Positions 39,536 through 49,264 of a stretch of DNA of 64,000 bases are shown piece after piece. Source of the stretch: Scheffersomyces stipitis CBS 6054 (Eukaryota; Ascomycota; Pichiomycetes; Serinales; Debaryomycetaceae); assembly GCF_000209165.1 (NCBI RefSeq), contig NC_009044.1, forward strand, positions 682,001-746,000, in the 5' to 3' direction. The translations under genes and the position numbers were made by a program. The notes below the pieces were generated by a model. That model made no database searches. It was not told the origin of the DNA and saw nothing but the letters and a program-made list of their open reading frames with translations. The first letter of the stretch is position 1. Each line of letters starts with the position of its first letter.

Positions 39536-42445
39536 ATGGAAGTGAATCCAGTCCATTTAGAACGAAAAGAGTCAGCCTATCAGCCAGTGCAAGAAAGCCA
39601 TGACCAAGCCAATGACCAAGTTGATACTGTACTAAACGAAGATGTCAATAGGGTTGAAAGTGTCGATGCGCCAGAAGTCGTGGTTGCTACTTCAGAACAA
39701 TATGATCCCTTGGTCCAAGAAGAAGAGGACCTTGAAGACTATGAGCCTAGAATTGACCATGAACAAGTAGGTGGTTCAGACAGCGAAGTATCGGTATCCC
39801 ATCCTGCCGAGGAAGCTCAGGACGAAGAAGAAGAGTACGATCCTGAAGCAGCCTTTAATGAGTTTGAGCAAGAGTTGAAACATGAGCAGAATCAGGAGAC
39901 TGAAGTTCGTAAAATCGAAAATCATGAACCTCAAAGTGTAGTTGAAAACCCTGAAACTGAAAGAAGTCATGAAGGAGAAAATTTTGAGACCCAAACTAAT
40001 TTTGCTAATCATGAAACTGAACCTGTAAATGAGAAAGTAAATCACGATGAAACACATGTAATCGAAAGGCACAATACTGATCACTTAACTGAAAGTTCTA
40101 CGCCTGAAAATCAAACTGAAGCTAATAAACCAAATCATGATCAAGAGCTTGATGGAACTCATAACTTTGAGAATGTGATTGAAAAAGATGATGATCTCCA
40201 AATGCGTAATCCTGTCGATGATGTTGAAGACGAGTTGTATGTTCGCAAAACTAATGTTGAAGACAATGCGGATGAAGAAAATGATGAAGACGAAGACGAT
40301 TATGATCCGGAAAGTGCCTTGGACAGAAACATTAAGCCATCCCAGTCTCCTGTGCCTATAAATGTAGCCTCTGAACCTGAAAACAAACCGTTAAACCCCA
40401 TTCTTAAGGGAAAGAGCCCTGTAGACAGTCTTCCACCCAAACCTCAGGTAGGTGGTTTCAAATCTTCTCCTTCTCTTCCACCTGCTCCCACATCGCAACA
40501 AGATATTAGACAAGCGTATGAGGCTATTATGCAAAGCGATTTGGTTAAGGATCCCAATTTTGTCAACTTGTCGCAGACAGAACAGATGAAACTAATTCAA
40601 GACCAGTTGGAGAAAAGGCAAATGAACTTGGCTGGAAAAATTGACCCAGATATGAACTATGATCAAGTGTATTCGTACAATAAACCCTATAAGAACTTGA
40701 AAGATCCCATCCCTCTTATACCTGTCAACAAGTTCTGTCGTAGACCAAATATCACTGCTCCTATGACCCCCGAAGAGGAGGCAGCTTATAAGGACTTTAT
40801 TAAGACAGAAGCTGACTACTTGGATCTGGTTACATGGGAAGAGTTTCCTGACAACCTGAGATTGTTCATAGGTAACTTGCCAGCAAACACCATCTCCAAG
40901 CAAGATTTGTTTCGTATTTTCAGCAAGTATGGGGAGGTTATACAGATAGCTATCAAAGCAGGATATGGGTTTGCCCAGTTTAAGACTGCCGAGGCATGTT
41001 TGGAATGCATTAAAGGAGAATCAAATGTACCATTGCATAACAAGATGATGAGACTCGATGCTTCTAAGCCTCAGAAAGTAAAGAAACAAACAAAACCTGA
41101 GTTCTCAGCTGGAGGTTCTGACGAGTCCTTCGGTACAAAGAAATTCATTCCAGACTGCCAATTGTACATCACAGGAAAGTCTCCTGTATTTTTTATTAGA
41201 AAGGTTAAGAAGACATTTGCTAACTCTCAGATCACCATTGATACGGAAGACGTCACGCATAAGGACATCGGTGATGTCATCAGTGAAGCAGCGTATTCTG
41301 GAGTTCTTGCTGCTTGTATCATCAAGGAGCTTAAGGTTGATGTACAGACATTTGAAAGCACAGAAGATGGTGGCGTCAAGTTTGACGAATACGCTGATAT
41401 TGATCCAGAAGTAGCCGTAGAAATTTTGACAAAGGCAAAGGAAAAGAGATATGGAAACAATCTTCCACAATACATCCCTCAAGAAGAGTCATATAACGAA
41501 AAGTCATATGGTGAAAAGTCATATGAAAAGCCACATAACGAAACTTCTCTTCCGCAGCAGCCATACGGATTTCGTCAACAACATGACCAGAGTCAATATG
41601 GTGGATATGAGGACAATCAAGGTTATCGTAAGAGATCAGGTCCTGGTTATTCCGCAGGCTCTTACAAGAGGCAGCATTATAACCAGAATTACAGACAACA
41701 TCGCCATGGTGACTGGGGCAAACATCATCAAAATAATCAGCAGCAACAGCCATATGGCCAACCTCCACCATTTCAAGCACAGCTTCCGTATGGCCAACCT
41801 CCTCCTCCTCCAAGTAATAATTACACTTCATCTACTCAGAACTACAGCCAACCAAACCTGTTTAGCCAACAGAATCAACAAAATCAGTATCATCGACAAC
41901 AAATTAATCAACATCACCAAGGACCACAAACCCAGTATAACCAAGGACCACAAAATCAATATAACCAAAGACCAAAACAGCAATATCAAGAACCACCACA
42001 AATTCAACACCAACCACCACCACAAATTCAATATCAACAATCACAAGTTCCAGTAAACTCGAACCTGTCAAACATTGCGCAAGCATTGCAAGGTTTAGAT
42101 GCCTCACAAGTGCAGAATGTAATTAATATTTTACAACAACAACAGCAACAGGCACCACCTCCTCTACAACCCCAAGTTCCTCAGCTACTTATTCAACGTC
42201 AACCATTATCATATGTGCAAGCTCCACAGATTAACTATGGAGGATATAACCAACAACAGCAATCACCTCAACCAGAGCAATATGGTAATGCTCCTCTTAA
42301 TAACCCAGCCAGTAGCCAAGTAAATGCTTTGCTTTCACAATTGAACCGCAACAATAGCAATATTCAAGGATATCAAGGCTCCTCTCAGTCTAATAGTACA
42401 CTGACTCTCATGGAGACGTTGGCACGTTTAAGCAGAAAACAGTAA
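39536..42445 (+). CDS. NAB3: Nuclear polyadenylated RNA-binding protein Nab3
   Basis: Part of the Nrd1-Nab3-Sen1 complex that terminates short RNA polymerase II transcripts; Nab3 recognises UCUU. The ATG at 39536 sits in a GCCATGG context and gives 969 residues. An in-frame ATG at 39407 would add a Phe/Ser-rich leader but lies before the TATAAA word at 39421, so I reject it. Layout: a very acidic Glu/Asp-rich N-terminus (to about 300); a conserved pre-RRM block (PMTPEEEAAYKDFIKTEADY); one RRM starting RLFIGNLPANTISKQDLF with the RNP1-like GYGFAQF; a conserved post-RRM helical region; and a long Gln/Pro/Tyr/Asn-rich tail. The end (TLMETLARLSRKQ) resembles the Nab3 multimerisation helix. CTG at 40856, just before RLFIGNLP, sits at a usual Ser. 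Confidence 0.92.
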   Translation: MEVNPVHLERKESAYQPVQESHDQANDQVDTVLNEDVNRVESVDAPEVVVATSEQYDPLVQEEEDLEDYEPRIDHEQVGGSDSEVSVSHPAEEAQDEEEEYDPEAAFNEFEQELKHEQNQETEVRKIENHEPQSVVENPETERSHEGENFETQTNFANHETEPVNEKVNHDETHVIERHNTDHLTESSTPENQTEANKPNHDQELDGTHNFENVIEKDDDLQMRNPVDDVEDELYVRKTNVEDNADEENDEDEDDYDPESALDRNIKPSQSPVPINVASEPENKPLNPILKGKSPVDSLPPKPQVGGFKSSPSLPPAPTSQQDIRQAYEAIMQSDLVKDPNFVNLSQTEQMKLIQDQLEKRQMNLAGKIDPDMNYDQVYSYNKPYKNLKDPIPLIPVNKFCRRPNITAPMTPEEEAAYKDFIKTEADYLDLVTWEEFPDNLRLFIGNLPANTISKQDLFRIFSKYGEVIQIAIKAGYGFAQFKTAEACLECIKGESNVPLHNKMMRLDASKPQKVKKQTKPEFSAGGSDESFGTKKFIPDCQLYITGKSPVFFIRKVKKTFANSQITIDTEDVTHKDIGDVISEAAYSGVLAACIIKELKVDVQTFESTEDGGVKFDEYADIDPEVAVEILTKAKEKRYGNNLPQYIPQEESYNEKSYGEKSYEKPHNETSLPQQPYGFRQQHDQSQYGGYEDNQGYRKRSGPGYSAGSYKRQHYNQNYRQHRHGDWGKHHQNNQQQQPYGQPPPFQAQLPYGQPPPPPSNNYTSSTQNYSQPNLFSQQNQQNQYHRQQINQHHQGPQTQYNQGPQNQYNQRPKQQYQEPPQIQHQPPPQIQYQQSQVPVNSNLSNIAQALQGLDASQVQNVINILQQQQQQAPPPLQPQVPQLLIQRQPLSYVQAPQINYGGYNQQQQSPQPEQYGNAPLNNPASSQVNALLSQLNRNNSNIQGYQGSSQSNSTLTLMETLARLSRKQ

Positions 42446-42581
42446 TGATATTAAGCATACTCTCTCTCTGTGAATTACTGTTCCAACTATATAAGCACTT
42501 TTATAAGCATATTTATAAGCATTTTGTATTGGCAGCACATTGTGGTACACTACTTAGTATTCAACTCATAGAAGAAACATT

Positions 42582-44153
42582 CTAATCAACTATATCAACA
42601 GTAGAAGGCTCGTTTTCTTCTTCGTCATTGAGCTGCTCTTCTACTGTATCTTGTAGTTGTTCCTGTTCTTCTCCTTGTAGTTCTTGGTCTTGGTATTGTT
42701 TCTGAAGCTCTTGAAATTCTTCCTCGTCTTCCAAGTAGCCTGAAATACCAATAACTCCACATTCGTTAAAAATCTCCAACACCTTTTCTGCCTCTTCAAC
42801 CTTCAACTTGGCGAATTCCTTGTTAACCTCATCGAGAGACTGTGTTCTTACAGCATCCTGAAACTCTTTTGAGAGCTTGGTAGTGAAGATTTCGTACTCG
42901 GGTGTGTTTTCCGCAGGAATGTTGACCAGTAATTCTGTATTCTCATCAAGAGACTTCAACTGAATCAAGGCTTCTTCTTCTCCATCTTTAGCAGCCTGTT
43001 CTTCTCTTATGATCTCACATCTGTTCTTGATGTGGTTAAAGGTGTTTTGCACATCTTCCATGAACCCAGCTCTAGCTGGAGAAGCCTCAGACACCTTTGA
43101 AATGAACAACTTAATTGCATTGATCACGGAAGCCTGCGCAGGCTGCGGTCCCGCCAACTGGGCAATATACTGAAGCAACAACGACTGGTGAATAATCTGT
43201 TTGGCTGCAGCAGAATTGCCTTCGAGTTGATAGTCGAATGCTGTCATTATTAAGGCATCTTTCTGGTGTTCAGTACAGATGGAAGTGTGTTTCAACAAGA
43301 ACTCACCCGACTTCTTCAAATCCGAAGAGGAAATCTTCGCAAACGACTCCGTAGCTGGCAAAACAGTCAATTCGTCTAAGATTTCCTTTTCAGACTTTTC
43401 AGGAAGACTCTTTTCTTGAGAAGAGGAGGCAGGGGAGTTGATTGTCTCAACAGTGGTAACCTTTTCCTTCTTTACAGACTTGTCTGCACCCTTGCTTTCT
43501 ACAGGTTGACTCTCTTCTGGAACATCTTCTTCCTTGTCTTTATTCAAGAAGGAACGATCAAAACCAGTGTGGTAGTCGTCACTACTAATCAACAACGATT
43601 TCTGGTACAACAAGTCATCCAACTTGATCGTCTGTTTAGACAATACATCGTCGATTCTGTTTCTATGTTCCTTCAAGTATTCCTTCAACTTCTCAGCTGA
43701 GCTGTTAGCGTCTTGATGTTCATCTTTCAACTGAATAAGCAAGTCCTCAATCATCTCATTGTATGTTGGTGTATTCTGAGTTTCTTCTGCATCAAAATGC
43801 AAGTCCCTTAAACCTTTTCTTAAGGTATCACCTTTGTCCTTAATCAATTTTTCGTAGTCGAACTTTTCCTGAGGATCGTACTTGTTGTTGAGCTTCGCCA
43901 ATAGCACTGAATTGTCGAGCAACTCATCATTGGTCAGACTTTCCAAAAGGAAATCGACTCTTTCGTTCAACTTAGCATACATCGTGAGTTGCACGAGAAT
44001 CGACTTGATCTCTATGTTTCTCTGCTGGCGTTTTTCATGTATGTCTCGCTGTTTCCAGTTGATGAACGATCTCTTGTCGACATTGGGATGGACTTCAATG
44101 TCAGAGTCATCCGAAAGCTCGATATGGTCCCACTTGGAGTAGTCAATGGGCAT
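42582..44153 (-). CDS. CDC37: Hsp90 co-chaperone Cdc37
   Basis: Loads protein kinases onto Hsp90. The chosen ATG (44153) gives MPIDYSKWDHIELSDDSDIEVHPNVDK, the hallmark Cdc37 N-terminus with the CK2 site Ser in the ELSDDSD context; a TTG ten codons upstream is not used. The product has 523 residues, close to S. cerevisiae Cdc37. An N-terminal coiled-coil kinase-binding region is followed by an acidic linker, a central Hsp90-binding domain (about 290-440: LLKHTSICTEHQKDALIMTAFDYQLEGN and following), and an acidic, Gln/Glu-rich C-terminus. It converges with NAB3. The first 20 residues are essentially invariant in the family, so the call is firm. Confidence 0.96.
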   Translation of the reverse strand: MPIDYSKWDHIELSDDSDIEVHPNVDKRSFINWKQRDIHEKRQQRNIEIKSILVQLTMYAKLNERVDFLLESLTNDELLDNSVLLAKLNNKYDPQEKFDYEKLIKDKGDTLRKGLRDLHFDAEETQNTPTYNEMIEDLLIQLKDEHQDANSSAEKLKEYLKEHRNRIDDVLSKQTIKLDDLLYQKSLLISSDDYHTGFDRSFLNKDKEEDVPEESQPVESKGADKSVKKEKVTTVETINSPASSSQEKSLPEKSEKEILDELTVLPATESFAKISSSDLKKSGEFLLKHTSICTEHQKDALIMTAFDYQLEGNSAAAKQIIHQSLLLQYIAQLAGPQPAQASVINAIKLFISKVSEASPARAGFMEDVQNTFNHIKNRCEIIREEQAAKDGEEEALIQLKSLDENTELLVNIPAENTPEYEIFTTKLSKEFQDAVRTQSLDEVNKEFAKLKVEEAEKVLEIFNECGVIGISGYLEDEEEFQELQKQYQDQELQGEEQEQLQDTVEEQLNDEEENEPSTVDIVD

Positions 44154-44781
44154 GGTGTTTGTAAAGTAGTCTGAAGAAGACAAAACAATTCAATAAGTAA
44201 GAAAGAGAGCGAATCTGAAAGGGTTGCAGACTTCTGGAAAGTAGGTCGGTTTGATCTGATGCAGGATCTCCAAGAATATGGTAGAACAGTATAGAAGATT
44301 GGTTTCAGTTTATCAATTGTCAGTTATTTATTCAGCACAGATTTTTACAATAAATGTCATATATGGATTATATAGAAAAGCTTCTATTGAAGCAGTGAAT
44401 ATCCAGAAGTCAGAAAGTTTTTGTGGACATTATTACTCTGTTAGAGTACTTGCTTAATTATCGGCTGCGAAATACCATATACGCACAATACCAGATATGG
44501 GGAAGTAGCCCAGTCGTAACCACTCTATCAATGCGTTAGAAAATGAAGAAAGCTTCTTAAGGAATCTTGAACCACTTGGTTGATTCTGAAATTTTGTAAC
44601 TTGAACTCTATTCGTTCCTGTAGGATCTGCCAAACTTCAGTTTCTTGCTCATTCCGTTAAAATTCCTAGAAGATCTTATCTTCATTTGTCTACCAACAAA
44701 TCAACTCTTCCACTACTCTACAATCTCATCTCATTTTTGGTAATCTCTATTCTTATGTACTGTAACGATGGAGCTAACTAT
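44154..44781. other. Intergenic region: CDC37 upstream, cupin 3' side
   Basis: About 630 bases between two minus-strand genes; the CDC37 promoter must lie in the left part. I see no specific site. Confidence 0.5.
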
Positions 44782-45147
44782 CTAAGCAGTTCCTTCTGGT
44801 CTCAAACCAGAAAAGAAAGCATAACCGTAGCCGGTGGTTTCAAAAGTAATAGTAGTACCCTTCTTGAAGTAGAAAACATCACCTGGAGAAACAGAAACCT
44901 TGTATCCAGTTTCATCAGAAATCCAGTATTCACCTTCAACTTCCAATATGATCTTCATTTCATCGTAGTGGTAGGTGTAGACAAGAGGCTCACCCTTTTC
45001 TTGTCTGTAGAATCCACAGACGATTTGTTGTTCTGGAGGAGCGTCAGAAGCGAAGGTGTCACCCAAGAAGGAGTTGTTACCTGGAGAAGGAATTTGAGGA
45101 GGTCTGACTTCCTTTCCTTCAGCAGCTGGTTTGTAGAGCATAGGCAT
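44782..45147 (-). CDS. Small cupin-domain protein (EutQ-like)
   Basis: 121 residues from the ATG at 45147, forming a single small cupin barrel. Visible are VYTYHYDEMKIILEVEGEYWISDETG, corresponding to cupin motif 1 with a Tyr/His/Glu-type metal set, and VSPGDVFYFKKGTTITFETTGYGYAFF, corresponding to motif 2. Such stand-alone cupins resemble the EutQ/DUF861 group, whose role in yeasts is not known to me. Codon use is strongly biased, as in the oxidoreductase at 33748, which suggests high expression. There is a TATATAAG box (45252-45259) about 105 bases upstream and a cluster of GATA motifs beyond it. Substrate and pathway are not inferable from sequence. Confidence 0.8.
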   Translation of the reverse strand: MPMLYKPAAEGKEVRPPQIPSPGNNSFLGDTFASDAPPEQQIVCGFYRQEKGEPLVYTYHYDEMKIILEVEGEYWISDETGYKVSVSPGDVFYFKKGTTITFETTGYGYAFFSGLRPEGTA

Positions 45148-45927
45148 TTTGAATAGTTGTTAATTAGGAATTGGCTAGATAGAACTGTAGAGTCTGTTGC
45201 AGAAGCTGGTATTCTATTTCACATTCTCAAAAATTCAAGAATCCAAGCTCACTTATATACTCCTGGAGTTACTCTTGGACGTTCTATCAAACTCGTGTAT
45301 AGGGGAGTTTAGCAGATTGTACCCCAATAGGGACTACATATCCTTATCCGCCCGCTAAATTTTTCGCAGCTACTGGGGAACTTATTCCCAATCGGGGCAT
45401 GCGATCCTGCAACATAGTGCAACAACTCAATCCCAAAAAAGCAAGAATAGCAACTGCTCAAACTACATAATCCGATTGACCTTCATTGGCTGTATTGGCG
45501 CTTGGCCAAGTAGATATCTATGCGCTACTTATCGTGTAAAAACTACAAACTTATTTTGAACAGATAAATTAGTGCGGTTGTCTATTATCTTAGTGTAACT
45601 AGTCTAAATTGAATGCTGGTAGCGGATTTTCTTCAATTAGTGAATCCGCCAGATAAGCCGCTATTGGTTGGCATATGCTTATCACAAACTGGTAGCCGCT
45701 ACAGATTCTGCTTATCACAACCGGCTGTTCTCCAATAGTACAAATTGTTACTTTGCAAAAGTTTGAAAATGATTGCAAATTTTTCATGCAGCTACTACAG
45801 AAAATGCATCGGCTACAGTAATTTTTGTGGGAAATAATACGTTCTTTCTCGGAGTTGTAAGTAAATATTCCGATTGCGATACAATATTCCAATCATATCT
45901 ACTCTGTTTAATGAAATGGTAGCGTGT
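45148..45927 (-). promoter_or_regulatory. Cupin-gene promoter with GATA-motif cluster
   Basis: TATATAAG (minus) at 45252-45259. Seven GATAA/TTATC cores occur at 45343-45348, 45528-45533, 45562-45567, 45585-45590, 45651-45657, 45678-45683 and 45711-45716. Several GGGG/CCCC words typical of stress elements lie near 45300-45400. Confidence 0.5.
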
Positions 45928-48249
45928 CTACTCGCCCATGAATTGCAAACAGGCATCGATACACTTATCGATATCCCCTCTGTTGATATATACCAAGTCC
46001 TTGAGAATGGAAGTATCAATAGTAGGGAAAATTTCCTTGACATTGTTGTATACTTCTTTAAGTCTCTCTGAATCTACTTCTGACGGTTGTGGTGTCTGCG
46101 GCTGTATTAATTCGTGGTGGTTGAGCACAACAGGTTCACGTAATTGAGCTGGAAGCTCTGATTCGATTCTCATCTGTTCCAGTGGTGATGGTGATAAGAA
46201 GTTGGAAATCGACTTGGTGAACATTTCCGCACTTGAAAGGAGAACACTAGATGGTGACAATGATTGTTGGTTTACCGATTGTTCCGTGGGCAATGGAATT
46301 CTCTGAGGTTGAGGTTGACGAATATCTTTATTGGCTCCTCTAATTATAGCTCTTTGTTTTTCTTCCGCGTCCCATGCTTCCATATGGGCATTGTATTCTT
46401 CTTCTGTGATTGTCAACTCATCAAACCCTAAGTTCTGGATGAAGCCAATGGCCGCCTGTAGGGATGACAAATAGTAACTGGTTTCCCCGTGAAGTAACCA
46501 TTCTTCACCTCTGTAGCCTTCTATATAGTGTATGTTGCTTATGAGGTGGTCTGTCTTAGCCTTAATGATAATAAGAATCAACAACGGAATGAAGGCATCT
46601 GCGTTTGTTTCCTGGTTGCTCACTTTAAGGTAACTGAATATTATTTTACAAGCATTCAAAATACAGATGATCTTATCTCTAGGAGCTCTGTACTTGTTGA
46701 TCTTGTTCAATTCAGCGATGCCATAATCCATAAAGCTGACTTCACCTTTCATCAAGGTAGACAATTCATCCACTTCTATATCCAAATGGGTACCATTGAC
46801 CCAACTGAACTTCTCCAACGTGGTGGCAAAGTTGTTGTCATCATCCAAATCTTTTACATATGGTTCGGGAAGATAGCCTCCATTCCGAGACACTTCAGGT
46901 GGGAAGCAATGGATGTGCAATCTGTTCATGATAAGCTTTTCCAAGCCTTCTCGTGAATTTTCCAAGTCAATCTCATCCATAGAGGCAAAGGGCTCATATA
47001 GTGTGAACTTGTCATTCATGAATTTTTTGAACTCTACAAGTATATTGATTCTTTGGTCAGCAGTGAATGTATGGCCTTGACGTGAGAAATTGACCAAAAA
47101 CGATCGAATATAGCGAACTACAGGATCTGCACTTTTTCTTCGCAATTGAGCGAGAAAATGCTGGAAATCAAACGGTCTGTGTGACTGCTGGTACTGCTCT
47201 TCAGGATCGACCTTGGACTGGTTGATCTTAGAGGATATATGCGAATCATGACGAGGCCTATTGGAATCTACTCTGTTGATGGACGGACGAGTTTCTTCAA
47301 CCTTCAATACAAACTCCTCTACCTCCGAACTTTGTTCTTCTACATCACCCGTTATGTCTATGAGATCTTTTCGTTTTATGTTCCGAGACTCTTCAGTAGA
47401 TGGAAGAGACAACCCTTGAACATCTTGAGCCTCTTGATTCTTTTCCTCTTGAGCAGCTTCCTGAATTTCTTCCTGTTTTTCTGTTTGCTCAGATCTTTCC
47501 GGTATACCCAGTGGTTTCTCTTGAGAACTTGGTCCAGATTCTTCAGACTCTTCCTGTTGTATCAACTCAGACTCTCTGGAATCTTCAAGTTCAAAGTCTA
47601 CGTCTTCTGTCTTTGCTTCTGTGCGCGTTCGCGGTATGGTTATTATAGGAGCGACATTTTTCTCTACGGTTTCTATCTGCTGGGATTCGTCTTTTGACAG
47701 CTGTTCAGCTCCAAATGTGTCTTGAGTTGAATTGCCATCGTCTTCTTTCTCCAAATGGCTCTTTTCCTTGCTTTCTTCGCTCACCAGCTTGCTCTCATCC
47801 AAGGTGTGTTCCTCTGCATGGTCCAAACCATCTGACAATTGCTGGCTGTTCGATTCGGGCTGTTTCTGTTCAGACAGAGAAATATCGAATTTATCAAATA
47901 AACCTATCAAGTCCGACTTAACACCCACCAGGCTCGAGTTGGCGGTTGGCTTGGCTAAACTACCGTTGAAATCGTATACTGGCGTTGCCGGATCGCCTTG
48001 GGAACCTGCTACAGTTTCGGTTGGAGTGGAAGGAGCCTCGGTTGTGGCAGAAACAGTTGTTGAACTCTTCAGCAATATATTCTGGAAAAACAGGGATTTA
48101 ACTCCAACTCCACCACCGACCGGACTGTGACTGGGTTCTATAGACGGAGCCGAAGACGGAGGCGTTGACGTGGTGTTTGTGTTGGTAGTGGAGGTGGTAG
48201 GAGTAGCTTTAGAGATGTTGAACCCCAACTGGCTGTTGTTGAGAGTCAT
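45928..48249 (-). CDS. VPS9: Vps9, guanine-nucleotide exchange factor for Vps21 (Rab5)
   Basis: 773 residues, clearly longer than S. cerevisiae Vps9 because of about 330 Ser/Thr/Pro- and Glu-rich N-terminal residues. The helical bundle plus VPS9 domain covers about 355-620: RPFDFQHFLAQLRRKSADPVV, FPPEVSRNGGYLPEPY, APRDKIICILNACKIIF, ADAFIPLLILIIIKAK (catalytic Asp) and SYYLSSLQAAIGFIQ (catalytic Tyr). The C-terminal CUE ubiquitin-binding domain is intact at about 730-773 (LKEVYNNVKEIFPTIDTSIL, then DIDKCIDACLQF). The protein activates Vps21 in endosome-to-vacuole traffic, and ubiquitin binding by the CUE domain ties it to receptor sorting. The enlarged N-terminus looks disordered. Confidence 0.95.
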   Translation of the reverse strand: MTLNNSQLGFNISKATPTTSTTNTNTTSTPPSSAPSIEPSHSPVGGGVGVKSLFFQNILLKSSTTVSATTEAPSTPTETVAGSQGDPATPVYDFNGSLAKPTANSSLVGVKSDLIGLFDKFDISLSEQKQPESNSQQLSDGLDHAEEHTLDESKLVSEESKEKSHLEKEDDGNSTQDTFGAEQLSKDESQQIETVEKNVAPIITIPRTRTEAKTEDVDFELEDSRESELIQQEESEESGPSSQEKPLGIPERSEQTEKQEEIQEAAQEEKNQEAQDVQGLSLPSTEESRNIKRKDLIDITGDVEEQSSEVEEFVLKVEETRPSINRVDSNRPRHDSHISSKINQSKVDPEEQYQQSHRPFDFQHFLAQLRRKSADPVVRYIRSFLVNFSRQGHTFTADQRINILVEFKKFMNDKFTLYEPFASMDEIDLENSREGLEKLIMNRLHIHCFPPEVSRNGGYLPEPYVKDLDDDNNFATTLEKFSWVNGTHLDIEVDELSTLMKGEVSFMDYGIAELNKINKYRAPRDKIICILNACKIIFSYLKVSNQETNADAFIPLLILIIIKAKTDHLISNIHYIEGYRGEEWLLHGETSYYLSSLQAAIGFIQNLGFDELTITEEEYNAHMEAWDAEEKQRAIIRGANKDIRQPQPQRIPLPTEQSVNQQSLSPSSVLLSSAEMFTKSISNFLSPSPLEQMRIESELPAQLREPVVLNHHELIQPQTPQPSEVDSERLKEVYNNVKEIFPTIDTSILKDLVYINRGDIDKCIDACLQFMGE

Positions 48250-49264
48250 TTTTCGAACGCAGAAGCAGAAACTCTATGAAGGAGGGGAGCGTTATACTTT
48301 AGGCGAAGCAGTGGGATTCCGAACAAGTTCTAACGATGCAATTCGGATGAATACCGATCGGTAGAGAAAAGAATGAAGCTGTAGAATTAAGCAACTGAAT
48401 AGTTCTAGTTACATACCGTGTGTGTGCAGGTCATATTTTATCATGTGATCTTGGTGAGTTGGATGGTAAGTGAAGTATTCATTTCTCTATGATAAATTCA
48501 CTTTATAAGATATGAAAATACTGTCAAGTCATTTCATATGACGCAATTGCCTGATGTATATCCCATAATCGACAGTGGTTTACTATTGAATACAATTTTC
48601 AAAGTGTAGAACTGACATTTATTGCACAATTCACGCTCATAATGTAATTCATTATATTCATTGAACTCATTTTATGTCTAGATTTCAATCAGAAGACCAG
48701 AGAATCACTCGGGCTACGGTACTTAATTCAAATGTTCATTAATCTACTATACATTCACAAAGGAAATAGACGAAGCTGATATGAAAAAAATTCCAGCTAA
48801 AGGAACAAAGTGCAGATCATACAAATCAAAAGATGCTATTTGCAGCCAGGTGTAGGATCCGCCTGAGCTATGTGAACCAGGTACTCGTGATCATGCATTC
48901 AGAATCATCAAACAAGTCTAAGTTTATCGATGTCTAGCAACAATCCTTTTGTTTGACCCAATGCATTACATGGGGGGTAGTCGATTGACGTCTTTCAGAC
49001 GATGTTTGACTCCGACTCATGTTTCGAGACCTCTGTAGAACAGCACCAAACGTTCCAGCCAGTAGAACAAGTAGTATTCAAAACGGCAACGAGAGAAGAA
49101 AAGAAAATAAAGGAAAATTTTGGAACGGCCAGCTTCGTAGTTATTTCACAACTTTAAATAAGAGACAGCACCAATCAGGCTATCTGGGTATCATCGTGTT
49201 TTCTAGTGTTTTTGTCTTTCATAGGAAAGTCGGTCTATAGTACAGGCACTAGGGTTGGGGCTGT
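48250..49264. other. Intergenic region upstream of VPS9
   Basis: About 1 kb, AT-rich, between two minus-strand genes. It must include the VPS9 promoter. No gene, repeat or convincing motif seen. Confidence 0.5.

Noticed and set aside
45599..45892. 97-codon minus frame in the cupin promoter
   Set aside because: Overlaps the GATA-motif cluster; Cys/Ile-rich chance composition.
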